A DNA stretch of 64,000 nt from Weeksella virosa DSM 16922 (GCF_000189415.1 NC_015144.1:1059501-1123500); one strand, 5' to 3'. Numbered from the stretch's first letter, positions 45,545-55,442 are shown. Program-made: numbers and translations. The notes: generated by a model not told the origin, from the sequence alone.

Positions 45545-46525
45545 TTATGAATTCTCGGTTTTTCGTATGTATTTCATCACAAAATTATAAGCACGTTTAT
45601 CTGCCCAAGAATGTCGTTGACCGCTCAGAGAAAAACCGCAATGTCCACCAAATTCGGGTTGCTCGAAATAGACAAAAGGATGGTTCTCGAATAGGGAAAC
45701 GTCGTAACATTCTTTGCCAAGAAATGGGTCATTTTTAGCATTTACAACCAAACAAGGAGTACGAATTTTGTGTAAACAATGTTTAGGAGAAGCTTCGGTA
45801 TAATAGGCCTCTTTGTTCGGATAATTGTGCAAAGGAGCAGTAACATAATCGTCTATTTGGTCGAATGATCGAACTTTTTTCAGAAGATCAAGGTTGATTG
45901 CACCAGGAAATTGTTTTGCTTTTTCTATGATTTTCGGCAATAAAGTTCGCTTGAAATTCTGAAAATAAACAACATTCGGAAATGCTTTTAATCTATCTGC
46001 AGAAGATTTTAGAGAAATCGGGACCGAAATACCAACCCCTACTTTTACTTCTTTTGGCACTGAAACATTTCCTAAATAATTCATAAGTAGAGCACCACCC
46101 ATAGAAAATCCTACCAAAGCAATTTCTGTATAGCCTAATGAGATCAAATGATTGACGACGCGTTCTAAATCGTCGTACGCACCATGGTGATAGAGTCGTT
46201 TCAGGCGATTCATTTCACCACCACAACTTCTATAATTCCAGGCAAGTACCGAGAAATCTCGCTCATAGAAGTAATCAGAGCAGCTGTTGAGGTAAGTTCT
46301 TTTGCTGTCTCCTTCTAAGCCGTGACAAAGAATTACGATTTTGTTGGACTTTTCTTTTTTTCGCCAATCGAGGTTGAGAAAATCGCCATCGTCTAGTTCT
46401 AGTTTTTTTCGTGTATAGTTGGGGATAGGATGTTTTTTTAATCGAGCAGGAATGATAGTGGAGAGATGGGCTTCCTGTTGATAAATTTTTTTCGGGCGAT
46501 AAGTAGATCGGTTGATTAATGGCAT
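45545..46525 (-). CDS. YheT-family alpha/beta hydrolase
   Basis: A 326-residue hydrolase of the COG0429 type. Opening with a proline-rich ARLKKHPIPNYTRKKLELDDGDFLNLDW stretch (in pieces about 28-56), nucleophile motif GFSMGG, acid AKNDPFL and terminal GGHCGF. Substrate is unknown. It starts one base after the DUF721 gene. Confidence 0.88.
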   Translation of the reverse strand: MPLINRSTYRPKKIYQQEAHLSTIIPARLKKHPIPNYTRKKLELDDGDFLNLDWRKKEKSNKIVILCHGLEGDSKRTYLNSCSDYFYERDFSVLAWNYRSCGGEMNRLKRLYHHGAYDDLERVVNHLISLGYTEIALVGFSMGGALLMNYLGNVSVPKEVKVGVGISVPISLKSSADRLKAFPNVVYFQNFKRTLLPKIIEKAKQFPGAINLDLLKKVRSFDQIDDYVTAPLHNYPNKEAYYTEASPKHCLHKIRTPCLVVNAKNDPFLGKECYDVSLFENHPFVYFEQPEFGGHCGFSLSGQRHSWADKRAYNFVMKYIRKTENS

Positions 46526-46526
46526 T

Positions 46527-46838
46527 TTAGTAAATTTTTAGGTCATATATATAGTCTTTATCAAGCTCTTCATTAATATTTTCGATTATTTTCGATTTGG
46601 CATAAATGATTTCATTTCGCATTGCTGGTGAATTTATTTTCAGATAAATTACTCCTTTTTTCACTTCCATTTTATCGGTCCATTGCTCGAGAAAAGTTCC
46701 CATCAATTTTCTCCAAGCGATTTCAGCCTTTACCTCAAGCATCAGTTCTTCTTTTCCAGCTTGTTTGAATATAAAGTCAATCAATTCTGAAAGTGATTGT
46801 TGGTTCGATGTGCGCTTTTCGTACTTTTTTCTATACAT
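46527..46838 (-). CDS. DUF721/DciA-like protein
   Basis: A 103-residue protein. The motifs WRKLMGTFLEQWTDKM and YLKINSPAMRNEIIYAKSKI are those of DUF721, whose DciA members load the replicative helicase in bacteria lacking DnaC. It is 9 bp downstream of recF and 1 bp upstream of the YheT-like gene, so the replication connection is supported by context. Confidence 0.85.
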   Translation of the reverse strand: MYRKKYEKRTSNQQSLSELIDFIFKQAGKEELMLEVKAEIAWRKLMGTFLEQWTDKMEVKKGVIYLKINSPAMRNEIIYAKSKIIENINEELDKDYIYDLKIY

Positions 46839-46847
46839 GAAATAATA

Positions 46848-47927
46848 TTATATACGGATAATTTTGCTTTCTTCGTTGATGCGTTTAACGATTTCTTCTG
46901 TTCTACCTGGATGGGTGTCTGTCACAAAAATTTGTCCGAATCGAGCTTCATTCACCAACCGTATTAGCTGTGTAACGCGTTGCTCATCTAATTTATCAAA
47001 AATATCATCCAATAACAAAATCGGTGTAAGATTTAATACTTGCTTAATTACTTCTAGTTGGGCGAGCTTTAGGGCAATTAGGTAGGATTTTTGTTGACCC
47101 TGTGAACCAAATTTTTTCACAGGATGATGAAAAATCGTAAAAGCCAAATCGTCTTTATGAATGCCAGCAGTCGAATGTTGAGCAAATCGATCTTTTGGTA
47201 GATGATTCTGTAGTAATGTGTCGAATGAATGCTCATTTAGCTGAGATATATATTCTATTTTTACAGGTTCGCGTTGTTCGGAAATAGAAGAATAATACGA
47301 CTTGAAAACCTTGGCAAATATTTCTACAAAAGTTTTTCTTTTCGCAAAGATTTTTTCTCCTAGCTCAATTAGTTCTTTGTCATAAATTCCCAAAGTATCT
47401 GCATCAAAAGTTTGGTTTGCAGCAAAGTATTTTAGGAGAGCATTTCTTTGTGATAAAACTTTATTGTATCGAAGCAGATGTTGTAAATAAGCCTTGTCCG
47501 ATTGCGAGATAATATTATCTAAAAATTTTCGTCTTACTTCGCTTCCTTCATTAATAAGGTCGCTGTCGTACGGGGAAATCATCACCACAGGAAATTGGCC
47601 AATATGATCAGATAAACGATCGTATTGTTTACTGTTTCTTTTCAGCTGTTTGCTTTGCCCTTTTCGTACCAAACAAGAAATTTTTTCATCGACATGATTT
47701 CTATAAAACTCACCTTCTAGCAAAAAATAATCTTTATCGAATTGGATATTCATCGCATCCGAATGATTAAGGTAACTTTTGCTAAGCGCCAAATAATGAA
47801 TCGCATCCAATAGATTGGTTTTGCCCAAACCATTTGGTCCAACAATTGCATTGATTTTCGGAGAAAATTCGAAATCACTTTCGGTAAAATTTTTAAACTG
47901 TCTTGCTTTTAGTAAACGGAGATACAT
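46848..47927 (-). CDS. recF: RecF DNA repair protein
   Basis: A 359-residue SMC-like ATPase. Walker A GPNGLGKTN at about 30-38, the characteristic SYLNHSDAM segment, signature region GSQGQQKSYLIALKLAQL and Walker B ILLLDDIFDKLDEQR. It helps load RecA at gaps. First gene of an apparent recF-DUF721-YheT-omega-amidase operon. Confidence 0.96.
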   Translation of the reverse strand: MYLRLLKARQFKNFTESDFEFSPKINAIVGPNGLGKTNLLDAIHYLALSKSYLNHSDAMNIQFDKDYFLLEGEFYRNHVDEKISCLVRKGQSKQLKRNSKQYDRLSDHIGQFPVVMISPYDSDLINEGSEVRRKFLDNIISQSDKAYLQHLLRYNKVLSQRNALLKYFAANQTFDADTLGIYDKELIELGEKIFAKRKTFVEIFAKVFKSYYSSISEQREPVKIEYISQLNEHSFDTLLQNHLPKDRFAQHSTAGIHKDDLAFTIFHHPVKKFGSQGQQKSYLIALKLAQLEVIKQVLNLTPILLLDDIFDKLDEQRVTQLIRLVNEARFGQIFVTDTHPGRTEEIVKRINEESKIIRI

Positions 47928-47931
47928 ACGA

Positions 47932-47939
47932 CAAATTTA
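47932..47939 (-). promoter_or_regulatory. -7 element of recF, leaderless spacing
   Basis: TAAATTTG on the minus strand, ending four bases before the recF ATG at 47927, so the mRNA is predicted to be leaderless. Confidence 0.5.
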
Positions 47940-48020
47940 CAACATTTTCTATCAGCAATCTTTTAAAATTCTTCCCTTAGGATTGCCAACTCGAAACTTT
48001 TATAGCCGAGAAAAAATAGT

Positions 48021-48028
48021 TAAATTTG
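48021..48028 (+). promoter_or_regulatory. -7 promoter element of hisS
   Basis: TAAATTTG fits TAnnTTTG, 18 bp before the hisS ATG. A -33 TTG is not seen. Confidence 0.45.
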
Positions 48029-48046
48029 CGGTCTAAAAGTTAGTTT

Positions 48047-49456
48047 ATGGCCATACAAAAACCGTCGATTCCGAAAGGAACGCGCGATTTCTCGCCAGCA
48101 GAAGTTAATCGTCGTCAGTATATAATACAAACCATTCAGCAACAATTTGTATTGCATGGTTTTTCACCGATTGAAACGCCATCTTTCGAAAATCTTTCTA
48201 CCCTTACCGGAAAATATGGAGAAGAAGGCGATCGTTTGATTTTTAAGATTCTCAATTCTGGTGACTATTTAAGTAAAGTTTCTGATACGATTTTAGAAGA
48301 AAAAAATAGTCAAAAATTAATTTCACATATTTCAGACAAAGCATTACGATACGATCTCACAGTGCCATTTGCGCGCTATGTAGTTCAGCACCAAAACGAA
48401 ATAACATTTCCGTTTAAGCGTTATCAAATCCAGCCTGTTTGGCGAGCAGATCGCCCCCAAAAAGGACGATATCGCGAGTTTTATCAGTGTGATGCAGATG
48501 TCGTTGGGAGTGATTCTCTTTGGCAAGAAGTAGAGTTTATTGGTTTGTACGATGCGGTTTTCTCAGCCTTGCGATTGCCGGTTGATATCCAAATCAATAA
48601 CCGAAAAATTTTATCTGGTTTAGCAGAGGTTGCCAATATATCGGATCAATTAATCGATTTTACAGTTGCGCTCGATAAATTAGATAAAATTGGCGAAGAT
48701 GCTGTGAAACAAGAAATGCTAAGCAAAGGGATTTCTCCACAAGCCATCGAACTATTGTCGCCTTTGTTTTCTATGCAAGGAAATTATCAGGAACAACTTA
48801 CCCAATTAAGCTCTCTTTTGTCTACCTCTGAGATTGGTAAAAAGGGAATCGAAGAATTGACTTTTGTTTTCGAGAATGTGCACCATATTGGGTTGGATAC
48901 GGCCAAATTAGAATTGAATCTGACACTTGCGCGAGGTTTAGATTATTACACTGGTGCAATTTTCGAGGTAAAATCTCGACAAGGAGAATTCTCTTCTTCT
49001 ATCGGTGGCGGTGGACGTTACGATGATTTGACAGGGATTTTCGGTTTAAAAGATATTTCAGGAGTTGGGATTTCTTTTGGTTTGGATAGGATTTATTTGG
49101 TACTCGAAGAATTGAATCTTTTCCCAGATGAAAAAACATCGAACCAAACACAAGCTTTATTCATCAATTTTGGAAGTCAAGAAGCCAAAACAGTTACGAC
49201 ATTGGTCAAAAAACTTCGTCGGGAAGGGGTTGTGGCAGAAATGTATCCAGAAGAAGCAAGAATGAAAAAACAACTCAATTATGCCGATAAAAATAAGGTT
49301 GCCTATGTGGTGATAATCGGATCCGAAGAATTAAAAGCACAAAAAGCACAAGTGAAAAATATGGAAACAGGAGATCAATTCGATTTAGACTTCGAGGCAT
49401 TGGTGCCTTTTTTCAACCAAAATAATTCATCAACCTCTTGTAAAAAAGATTGTTAA
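48047..49456 (+). CDS. hisS: Histidyl-tRNA synthetase
   Basis: A 469-residue class II aminoacyl-tRNA synthetase. Motif 1 lies in the KGTRDF start region; motif 2 has [21 protein letters not shown] (about 125-145) with the GR-YREF core; HisA motif [16 protein letters not shown] and motif 3 [11 protein letters not shown] are present, then an anticodon-binding domain. The family is complete. Confidence 0.97.
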   Translation: MAIQKPSIPKGTRDFSPAEVNRRQYIIQTIQQQFVLHGFSPIETPSFENLSTLTGKYGEEGDRLIFKILNSGDYLSKVSDTILEEKNSQKLISHISDKALRYDLTVPFARYVVQHQNEITFPFKRYQIQPVWRADRPQKGRYREFYQCDADVVGSDSLWQEVEFIGLYDAVFSALRLPVDIQINNRKILSGLAEVANISDQLIDFTVALDKLDKIGEDAVKQEMLSKGISPQAIELLSPLFSMQGNYQEQLTQLSSLLSTSEIGKKGIEELTFVFENVHHIGLDTAKLELNLTLARGLDYYTGAIFEVKSRQGEFSSSIGGGGRYDDLTGIFGLKDISGVGISFGLDRIYLVLEELNLFPDEKTSNQTQALFINFGSQEAKTVTTLVKKLRREGVVAEMYPEEARMKKQLNYADKNKVAYVVIIGSEELKAQKAQVKNMETGDQFDLDFEALVPFFNQNNSSTSCKKDC

Positions 49457-49554
49457 ACCAAAAATAATACATAAAACTCATTTTTAGATGATCATCGAAA
49501 ACCTCATCAAAAATGTAGAATTCACACTATATTTACCAAAAATTATTCATAACC

Positions 49555-50475
49555 ATGAGTTTATTAACCGTAGGAACCGTTGCCTTCGATAAGTTAGAAA
49601 CACCGTTTGGCAAAACCGATAAAATCTTAGGAGGCGCAGCAACGTTCATCAGTATGGCTTCGTCTTTATTAGGCGTAAAAACAGGCATTGTGTCTGTGGT
49701 AGGTGGTGATTTTCCGGAGGAATACATCGATTTATTAAAATCTAAAAATATCGACCTTAGTGGTTTAGAAATTATCCCAAATGGCAAAACTTTCTTCTGG
49801 GAAGGGAAATATCACAATGATCTTAACTCTCGTGATACCCTCGCAACAGAGTTGAATGTTTTAGAAAATTTCGAACCAAAAGTTCCTGAGCAATGGAAAG
49901 ATTGCAAGGTGCTTATGTTAGGAAACTTACATCCGTTGGTACAAAAATCGGTTCTCGAACAAATAGATATTCGACCAGAATTAGTGGTGCTAGATACGAT
50001 GAATTTTTGGATGGATCATACCTGGGACGAGTTGATGACCGTGATAAAAGAGGTAGATGTTTTGTCGATCAACGATGAAGAAGCACGGCAAATGTCGGGT
50101 GAATATAGTTTGCAGAAAGCTGCTAAAAAAATCATGACAATGGGTCCGAAAACCGTAATCATTAAAAAAGGAGAACACGGAGCTTTGCTGTTTCAGGACG
50201 AACGCGTTTTCTTTGCGCCAGCTTTACCGCTGGAAGATGTTTTTGATCCGACAGGCGCGGGAGATACCTTTGCAGGAGGTTTTTCTGGGTATTTGGCTAG
50301 TACAGAAGATTATAGCTTCGAGAATATGAAGCGCGCCATTATCTATGGTTCTGCGTTGGCTTCGGTGACGGTAGAAAAATTCGGAACAGATTCGTTGAAT
50401 GAACTGACAAAAGAACGTTTGGATGAGCGTCTAAAACGTTTTCAGGATTTGATTAGTTTCGAAATGAAGCTGTAA
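49555..50475 (+). CDS. PfkB-family carbohydrate kinase
   Basis: A 306-residue ribokinase-like sugar or nucleoside kinase. The C-terminal signature DPTGAGDTFAGGF includes the catalytic Asp, and an N-terminal GGAATFISMASSLLG region matches the substrate-lid side. Substrate is unknown. It has a hairpin terminator. Confidence 0.9.
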   Translation: MSLLTVGTVAFDKLETPFGKTDKILGGAATFISMASSLLGVKTGIVSVVGGDFPEEYIDLLKSKNIDLSGLEIIPNGKTFFWEGKYHNDLNSRDTLATELNVLENFEPKVPEQWKDCKVLMLGNLHPLVQKSVLEQIDIRPELVVLDTMNFWMDHTWDELMTVIKEVDVLSINDEEARQMSGEYSLQKAAKKIMTMGPKTVIIKKGEHGALLFQDERVFFAPALPLEDVFDPTGAGDTFAGGFSGYLASTEDYSFENMKRAIIYGSALASVTVEKFGTDSLNELTKERLDERLKRFQDLISFEMKL

Positions 50476-50501
50476 TCCTCTTCGAAAAAATATGTTTAAG
50501 A

Positions 50502-50529
50502 AACCTTGGCTTTGACCGAGGTTTTTTTT
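50502..50529 (+). terminator. Terminator after the PfkB kinase gene
   Basis: AACCTTGG (50502-50509) pairs with CCGAGGTT (50516-50523, one G-T pair), then Ts. Confidence 0.82.
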
Positions 50530-50550
50530 GTGTTCGGTAAAATGAAATAT

Positions 50551-50577
50551 AAAAAAGCCTCGAAAGAACCGAGGCTT
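50551..50577 (-). terminator. Terminator of the azurin-like gene
   Basis: Read on the minus strand, AAGCCTCG (50577-50570) pairs with CGAGGCTT (50562-50555) and is followed by Ts. It lies about 95 bp after the azurin-like stop. Confidence 0.75.
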
Positions 50578-50672
50578 CAAAATTAACACATGAGGACAAA
50601 ATTTACTCCACTAAATCTTATTCGATAAGTAATAATCAAATCTTGTGCCAAAGTGTGTGGTGTTTTAGAAAA

Positions 50673-51179
50673 TTACTCTACAACATGAATTACTCCTCGC
50701 ATAAATATGTAATGATTCGGGAAAGAACAGATATAAGTATAGTCTCCAGCATCGGTAAAGGTAAGCGTAATACTATCCTGCTCTCCTGGTCCTAGTAATT
50801 TTGTATGTGCAACAATATCCGTAGACAGTGCATTTGGGATATAATCGTTTTTCACCTCAGCTTCAGCAGCTTTAGCAAAAGCGTCTACATCGGTTTCTGG
50901 TTTCAAAATTATTAAATTGTGCCCCATTGCCTCTTTAGGTAATTGACCTACATTGTCTAAGGTGATAGTGACCTCTTGTCCTTTCTTCACAGTGAATTCG
51001 GTAATATCGTACTTCATGTTGTCGTTCCCTTTTATTGTAATCGCTGTTACGGGGTTATTTACATCGGCCTCTATGCTAGCGCTTGTTTCCTCAGATGATA
51101 AGGGGGTTACTTCTTTTCTAGAGCCTCCGCAAGAGGCTAATAAAATAGATAGTCCTGATAATAAAAATAGTTTTTTCAT
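50673..51179 (-). CDS. Azurin-like blue-copper lipoprotein
   Basis: A 168-residue lipoprotein (lipobox ASC, Cys17) with an azurin/plastocyanin cupredoxin domain at about 45-168. The copper ligands are H87 (in GHN), C151, H156 and M160; the C-H spacing of 5 and H-M spacing of 4 are those of azurin. It should carry electrons in the periplasm or on the cell surface. A -7 box TATCTTTG (51202-51195, minus strand) lies 15 bp upstream. Confidence 0.92.
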   Translation of the reverse strand: MKKLFLLSGLSILLASCGGSRKEVTPLSSEETSASIEADVNNPVTAITIKGNDNMKYDITEFTVKKGQEVTITLDNVGQLPKEAMGHNLIILKPETDVDAFAKAAEAEVKNDYIPNALSTDIVAHTKLLGPGEQDSITLTFTDAGDYTYICSFPNHYIFMRGVIHVVE

Positions 51180-51214
51180 GTACGTTAGTTTTTACAAAGA
51201 TACGGATTTTAAAT

Positions 51215-51862
51215 TTAAGGGATGTCTAAATACTTATGAGTTTGTACCGTAATTCGCCATTTCGGATTCTGTTTTATAAATTCGACCAATTTAGGTGACA
51301 TGCTGTCACGTTTGCTCCATTCTACTTGCAGATACAGTAAGCAATTGTCTTTCACTTTGGCTGCTTGCTCTTCGGCAAAAGTAAAATCGTGTTGATTATA
51401 AATAATCATTTTCAACTCATTGGCTTGCTGATAAATACTTTCTACAGGTAATTTTGTTTTTTTAGGAGAGAGCGTAACCCAATCAATTTCTCCTGTCAAC
51501 GGATAAGCGCCCGAAGTTTCTATGTGGATATTTGCTCCATGTTTGTGTAATTCGCTTGTTAAGAAAGTTAAATCCCACATAAGGGGTTCTCCTCCTGTAA
51601 TGATAATTGTTTTACAAATTGCAGCTGCTTCTTTTGCCAAGGTTGCTATATCTGTTAGCGGATGGATTTCTGCATCCCAGCTCTCTTTCACATCACACCA
51701 ATGACAGCCAACATCGCAACCGCCTAATCGTATAAAATACGCGGCAACTCCGGCATATGCACCTTCTCCTTGCAAGGTATAGAAATGTTCCATTACCGGT
51801 AAGAGGCGACCTTCGTTGGCTAGCTGTTGTTGTTCATTGGTAATCCCTGAAATTTGTATCAT
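51215..51862 (-). CDS. queE: 7-carboxy-7-deazaguanine synthase
   Basis: A 215-residue radical-SAM protein. The iron-sulfur cysteines are C49, C53 and C56 (CX3CX2C, as CDVGCHWC), followed by ITGGEPLM. QueE makes 7-carboxy-7-deazaguanine for queuosine. It lies 8 bp downstream of folD in the same direction. Other queuosine genes are not in the window. Confidence 0.93.
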   Translation of the reverse strand: MIQISGITNEQQQLANEGRLLPVMEHFYTLQGEGAYAGVAAYFIRLGGCDVGCHWCDVKESWDAEIHPLTDIATLAKEAAAICKTIIITGGEPLMWDLTFLTSELHKHGANIHIETSGAYPLTGEIDWVTLSPKKTKLPVESIYQQANELKMIIYNQHDFTFAEEQAAKVKDNCLLYLQVEWSKRDSMSPKLVEFIKQNPKWRITVQTHKYLDIP

Positions 51863-51870
51863 GTTTGTTT

Positions 51871-52746
51871 TTAATTATTTCTTTGGTAAGCCAAAAGCGT
51901 ATTCTCTAGCAACATCGCACGAGTCATTGGGCCAACACCACCCGGAACCGGAGTTATCCAAGAGGCTTTCTCTTGTACACTCTCAAAATCTACATCTCCT
52001 GCAATTTTATATCCTTTTGGCGAATCAGTATCTTCTACACGAGTAATTCCTACATCGATAATTACGGCACCTTCTTTTACCATATCACCCTTCAAGAAAT
52101 GAGGAACGCCAAGGGCAGTAACCACAATGTCGGCTTTCTTCGTAAACTCTTCTATATTTATGGTGCTCGAGTGTACCAAGGTTACGGTACAATCTCCAGG
52201 ATTTCCTTTTCGGGCTAATAAAATACTCATTGGTTTACCTACAATTCTAGAACGACCAATAATAACGGCATGTTTACCTTTGGTTTCGATTTCATTGCGT
52301 TCTAGTAACTTCATTATACCAAATGGTGTTGCCGGTATGAAAGACTCCATATCTAAAGCCATTTTACCGAAATTTTCTGGATGAAATCCATCAACATCTT
52401 TTTTAGGATCAATGGCATTGATAATCATTTCTTGATCAATATGCTTGGGTAAAGGTAATTGCACGATAAAACCATCTAAATCAGCTTGGTTGTTAAGCTT
52501 TTCTATCACAGCCAACAACTCTTCTTGTGAGGTCGTTTCCGGTAAACGAAGCAAAGAAGAACGAAACCCTACTTGTTCGCAATCTTTGATTTTGCTGTTG
52601 ACATACGTTTGCGAAGCTCCATTTTCTCCTACCAAAACGGCTGCTAAATGGGGCACTCTTTTCCCTGCAGTAATAAGCTGATCAACGCTTTCTTTAATTT
52701 CTTGTTTGATTTGTTTGGATAATTTTAATCCGTCTAAAATTTGCAT
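51871..52746 (-). CDS. folD: Bifunctional methylenetetrahydrofolate dehydrogenase/cyclohydrolase
   Basis: A 291-residue FolD. It has YVNSKIKDCEQVGF (with the catalytic Lys in the YVxxK motif), GFIVQLPLPKHI and the nucleotide-binding GRSRIVGKPMS with PVPGGVGPMTRAML near the end. It interconverts methylene-, methenyl- and formyl-tetrahydrofolate. First gene of the folD-queE pair. Confidence 0.97.
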   Translation of the reverse strand: MQILDGLKLSKQIKQEIKESVDQLITAGKRVPHLAAVLVGENGASQTYVNSKIKDCEQVGFRSSLLRLPETTSQEELLAVIEKLNNQADLDGFIVQLPLPKHIDQEMIINAIDPKKDVDGFHPENFGKMALDMESFIPATPFGIMKLLERNEIETKGKHAVIIGRSRIVGKPMSILLARKGNPGDCTVTLVHSSTINIEEFTKKADIVVTALGVPHFLKGDMVKEGAVIIDVGITRVEDTDSPKGYKIAGDVDFESVQEKASWITPVPGGVGPMTRAMLLENTLLAYQRNN

Positions 52747-52762
52747 TTTGTGTCTATTTTTG

Positions 52763-52793
52763 CAAAGATAAAACGAAAAAGCTCCTTGCCCAA
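52763..52793 (-). promoter_or_regulatory. Promoter of folD-queE
   Basis: On the minus strand: TTG (52793-52791), 20-bp spacer, TATCTTTG (52770-52763), 17 bp before the ATG. Confidence 0.65.
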
Positions 52794-52852
52794 TTTTGAC
52801 TTGTATTTTCTGTCTGAGATTACAATCTTTGTAAAAATAAAATCCAGCTATT

Positions 52853-54064
52853 TTGAATAAAATTGCTATTATCGGAGGGGGAGCTTCTGCTTTTTTTATT
52901 GCAGCAAATCTTCACCCAAAAATAGGAGAAAACACTCATCTATACGAGCAAGCTACAAGTCCATTGCAGAAAGTGAGAATTTCTGGTGGAGGACGCTGTA
53001 ATGTAACCCATGCGTGTTTCGACCCTAGAGAATTGGTCGAATTTTACCCGCGCGGGAAAAAAGAATTGTTGGGGGTTTTTCATCAATTTCAGCCAGGAGA
53101 CACAATGGAGTGGTTCGAATCGAGAAATGTGCCGCTGAAAATCGAAGACGACAATCGAATTTTTCCGCAATCGAACACTTCTCTTTCTATTATCGAATGC
53201 TTTCTGAAAGAAATTGAAAAATCCAAAGTAAATATTCATCTAAATCATGGCATACAAGGAATTCGAGCAGAAAACAATCAGTTTATTCTTCGTATCCAAA
53301 ACAAGGAAGAAGTTTTCGATAAAATTGTTATTGCAACGGGATCTTCACCAAAAGCATGGAAAATGATTCGTTCGCTTGGGCATACGATAGTTTCTCCTGT
53401 TCCGTCGCTGTTTACGTTTAATTGTAAAGACCATAGAATAAAAGAGTTGATGGGGGTTTCTTTTGCAAATGCTTCGGTAGAAGTTGTCGATAGCGATTTG
53501 GCTGCAGAAGGACCATTATTGATTACACACTGGGGGTTTAGTGGACCAGCTATTTTGCGACTATCGGCTTGGGGTGCACTGGCATTGAGTGAGAAAAAAT
53601 ATCAATTCAATATAAAAATTAACTTCGTAGAACAACCTGAAGAACAAATAATAGATTTTCTGAAAAAACTTCGTCAACAACAACCCAAAAAAAATTGTTT
53701 TAGTAATAATCCTTTTTCTTTTCCGAAACGTTTTTGGAAGTCTTTATTGATTAGTGTAGGAATCAAAGAAAAATTGAATTTTGCAGATTTACGCAATCTA
53801 CAAATCGAGCAATTAGCAAAAGAACTTACAGCCGGAGAATATACTATCGAAGGGAAAAGCACTTTCAAAGACGAGTTTGTTACAGCAGGCGGAGTCGATT
53901 TACGAGAGATAAACTTCAAGAAAATGGAGAGTAAACTACATCCAAATTTATTTTTTGCAGGCGAAGTATTGAATATTGACGCCATCACCGGCGGGTTTAA
54001 TTTTCAGGCCTGTTGGTCGGAAGGATTTATCATTGCGTCCGAATTGAATAAAAGCATTAAATAA
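52853..54064 (+). CDS. BaiN/HI0933-type flavoprotein
   Basis: A 403-residue FAD-binding oxidoreductase. The N-terminal dinucleotide motif is IIGGGASAFFIA, followed by KVRISGGGRCNVTH, typical of HI0933 proteins, and a C-terminal FAD segment FAGEVLNIDAITGGFNFQACWSEG (in parts). The reaction is unknown. It starts with TTG at 52853. Confidence 0.87.
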   Translation: MNKIAIIGGGASAFFIAANLHPKIGENTHLYEQATSPLQKVRISGGGRCNVTHACFDPRELVEFYPRGKKELLGVFHQFQPGDTMEWFESRNVPLKIEDDNRIFPQSNTSLSIIECFLKEIEKSKVNIHLNHGIQGIRAENNQFILRIQNKEEVFDKIVIATGSSPKAWKMIRSLGHTIVSPVPSLFTFNCKDHRIKELMGVSFANASVEVVDSDLAAEGPLLITHWGFSGPAILRLSAWGALALSEKKYQFNIKINFVEQPEEQIIDFLKKLRQQQPKKNCFSNNPFSFPKRFWKSLLISVGIKEKLNFADLRNLQIEQLAKELTAGEYTIEGKSTFKDEFVTAGGVDLREINFKKMESKLHPNLFFAGEVLNIDAITGGFNFQACWSEGFIIASELNKSIK

Positions 54065-54163
54065 GTGTAAGAGTTACACTGGTAAGTTTATTACATAATC
54101 GATTGATATCGAGAAGCTTTTAAAAAAAATCATGTTGGCATAACATTGTTAATAATAAAAATC

Positions 54164-54171
54164 TATATTTG
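54164..54171 (+). promoter_or_regulatory. -7 promoter element of the FadL-like gene
   Basis: TATATTTG fits TAnnTTTG, 32 bp before the ATG at 54204. Confidence 0.45.
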
Positions 54172-54203
54172 TGTTAAAATATTCTAAAAAAACATCATAA
54201 ATT

Positions 54204-55433
54204 ATGAAGAGACTTTTCTTAACAATAGCTATGCTTGGCTTATGTTCTTCTGTTTTTGCAGGAGGATATCGTGTAGCTCTTCAAGGGGTTCGTCAAGCAG
54301 CCATGGGAGGCGTAAGTGCAGACGCAAGAGATGCGAGTATCGCTTTTTATAATCCAGCAGGCTTGGCATTTGTCGATAGTAAACTAAGCATTTCTATCGG
54401 TGGTTTTGGGGTAAATACCGAAGCAAAATGGCAAGACCCTTTAACCTTAAACAAATCGGTTACAGATAACAAAATGTCTACACCTGTCTATGCAGCAGTT
54501 AGTTACAAGCCTGTGGAAGATTTGGCAGTAGCAGTAAGTTTTACCACACCATACGGTAGCTCCCTTACTTGGCCGGCTGATTGGGAAAATAAAGCTAACG
54601 TAACGAAAATAGAACTAAAATCTTTCTATATCCAGCCAACTGTTGCTTACAAATTCAATGACTGGTTTAGTGCAGGTGTTGGATTAATTTTTGCACGTGG
54701 ATCAGTTAACTTGGATAGAGTAGTGAGCGTTGCTGGAAACGACATCAACCTCAATATCAATGATAAAGATGCAACTGGGAAAGGATTCAATATCGGAGCA
54801 TATTTCAAACCAAGTGAAAAATTAGCCGTAAGTATCGCTTATAAATCAAAAGTTGATATGGAAGCGAACAAAGGAGATTTAACCTGGGAAAATGTTCCGA
54901 GAGTACTTCAGACTAATCCGAACTTCATGGTAAATAAATTCAATGCTTCTTTACCGCTTGTATCAGAATTTACGTTCGGAATTGCTTATCGTCCTATCGA
55001 AAAATGGTTAATCGGTGCCGATGTTATGGTGAATGGTTGGAGTCGTTACAAACGCTTGACTTTTGATTTATACAATGAGCAAACAGGAGAAGGTTACCAA
55101 AATATAGCAACCAAAGAATTCAAAGACGTTGCTATTTGGCGTGTAGGTACCGAATATGCTTTTACAGATATGATTCTTGGTCGTGTAGGATATACCTATG
55201 ATCCTTCACCTGTTAGAAGCGAGTATTGGTCTTCTGAAACACCAAGTACAACTCAACATACGATATCGGGTGGTCTAGGATTTAAGTTCGCCAACGGATT
55301 TTATTTAGATCTAATGGGGCAATACCTCATCGGTACCGAACGCTATGTACATAATATAGAATCGAATTTCCAAGGAGATTTCAAACTGAAAGCGCTTAAC
55401 TTTGGTCTTGGATTAACGTATAACCTAAAATAA
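54204..55433 (+). CDS. FadL/OmpP1-family outer-membrane transporter
   Basis: A 409-residue outer-membrane protein with signal peptide (cut near VFAG) and the FadL start GGYRVALQGVRQAAMGGVS. Many alternating beta strands and a final GLGLTYNLK aromatic-ending strand fit a 14-strand barrel. FadL proteins admit fatty acids or other hydrophobic compounds. It is 9 bp before the SGNH lipoprotein gene. Confidence 0.88.
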   Translation: MKRLFLTIAMLGLCSSVFAGGYRVALQGVRQAAMGGVSADARDASIAFYNPAGLAFVDSKLSISIGGFGVNTEAKWQDPLTLNKSVTDNKMSTPVYAAVSYKPVEDLAVAVSFTTPYGSSLTWPADWENKANVTKIELKSFYIQPTVAYKFNDWFSAGVGLIFARGSVNLDRVVSVAGNDINLNINDKDATGKGFNIGAYFKPSEKLAVSIAYKSKVDMEANKGDLTWENVPRVLQTNPNFMVNKFNASLPLVSEFTFGIAYRPIEKWLIGADVMVNGWSRYKRLTFDLYNEQTGEGYQNIATKEFKDVAIWRVGTEYAFTDMILGRVGYTYDPSPVRSEYWSSETPSTTQHTISGGLGFKFANGFYLDLMGQYLIGTERYVHNIESNFQGDFKLKALNFGLGLTYNLK

Positions 55434-55442
55434 GGTCCCATC

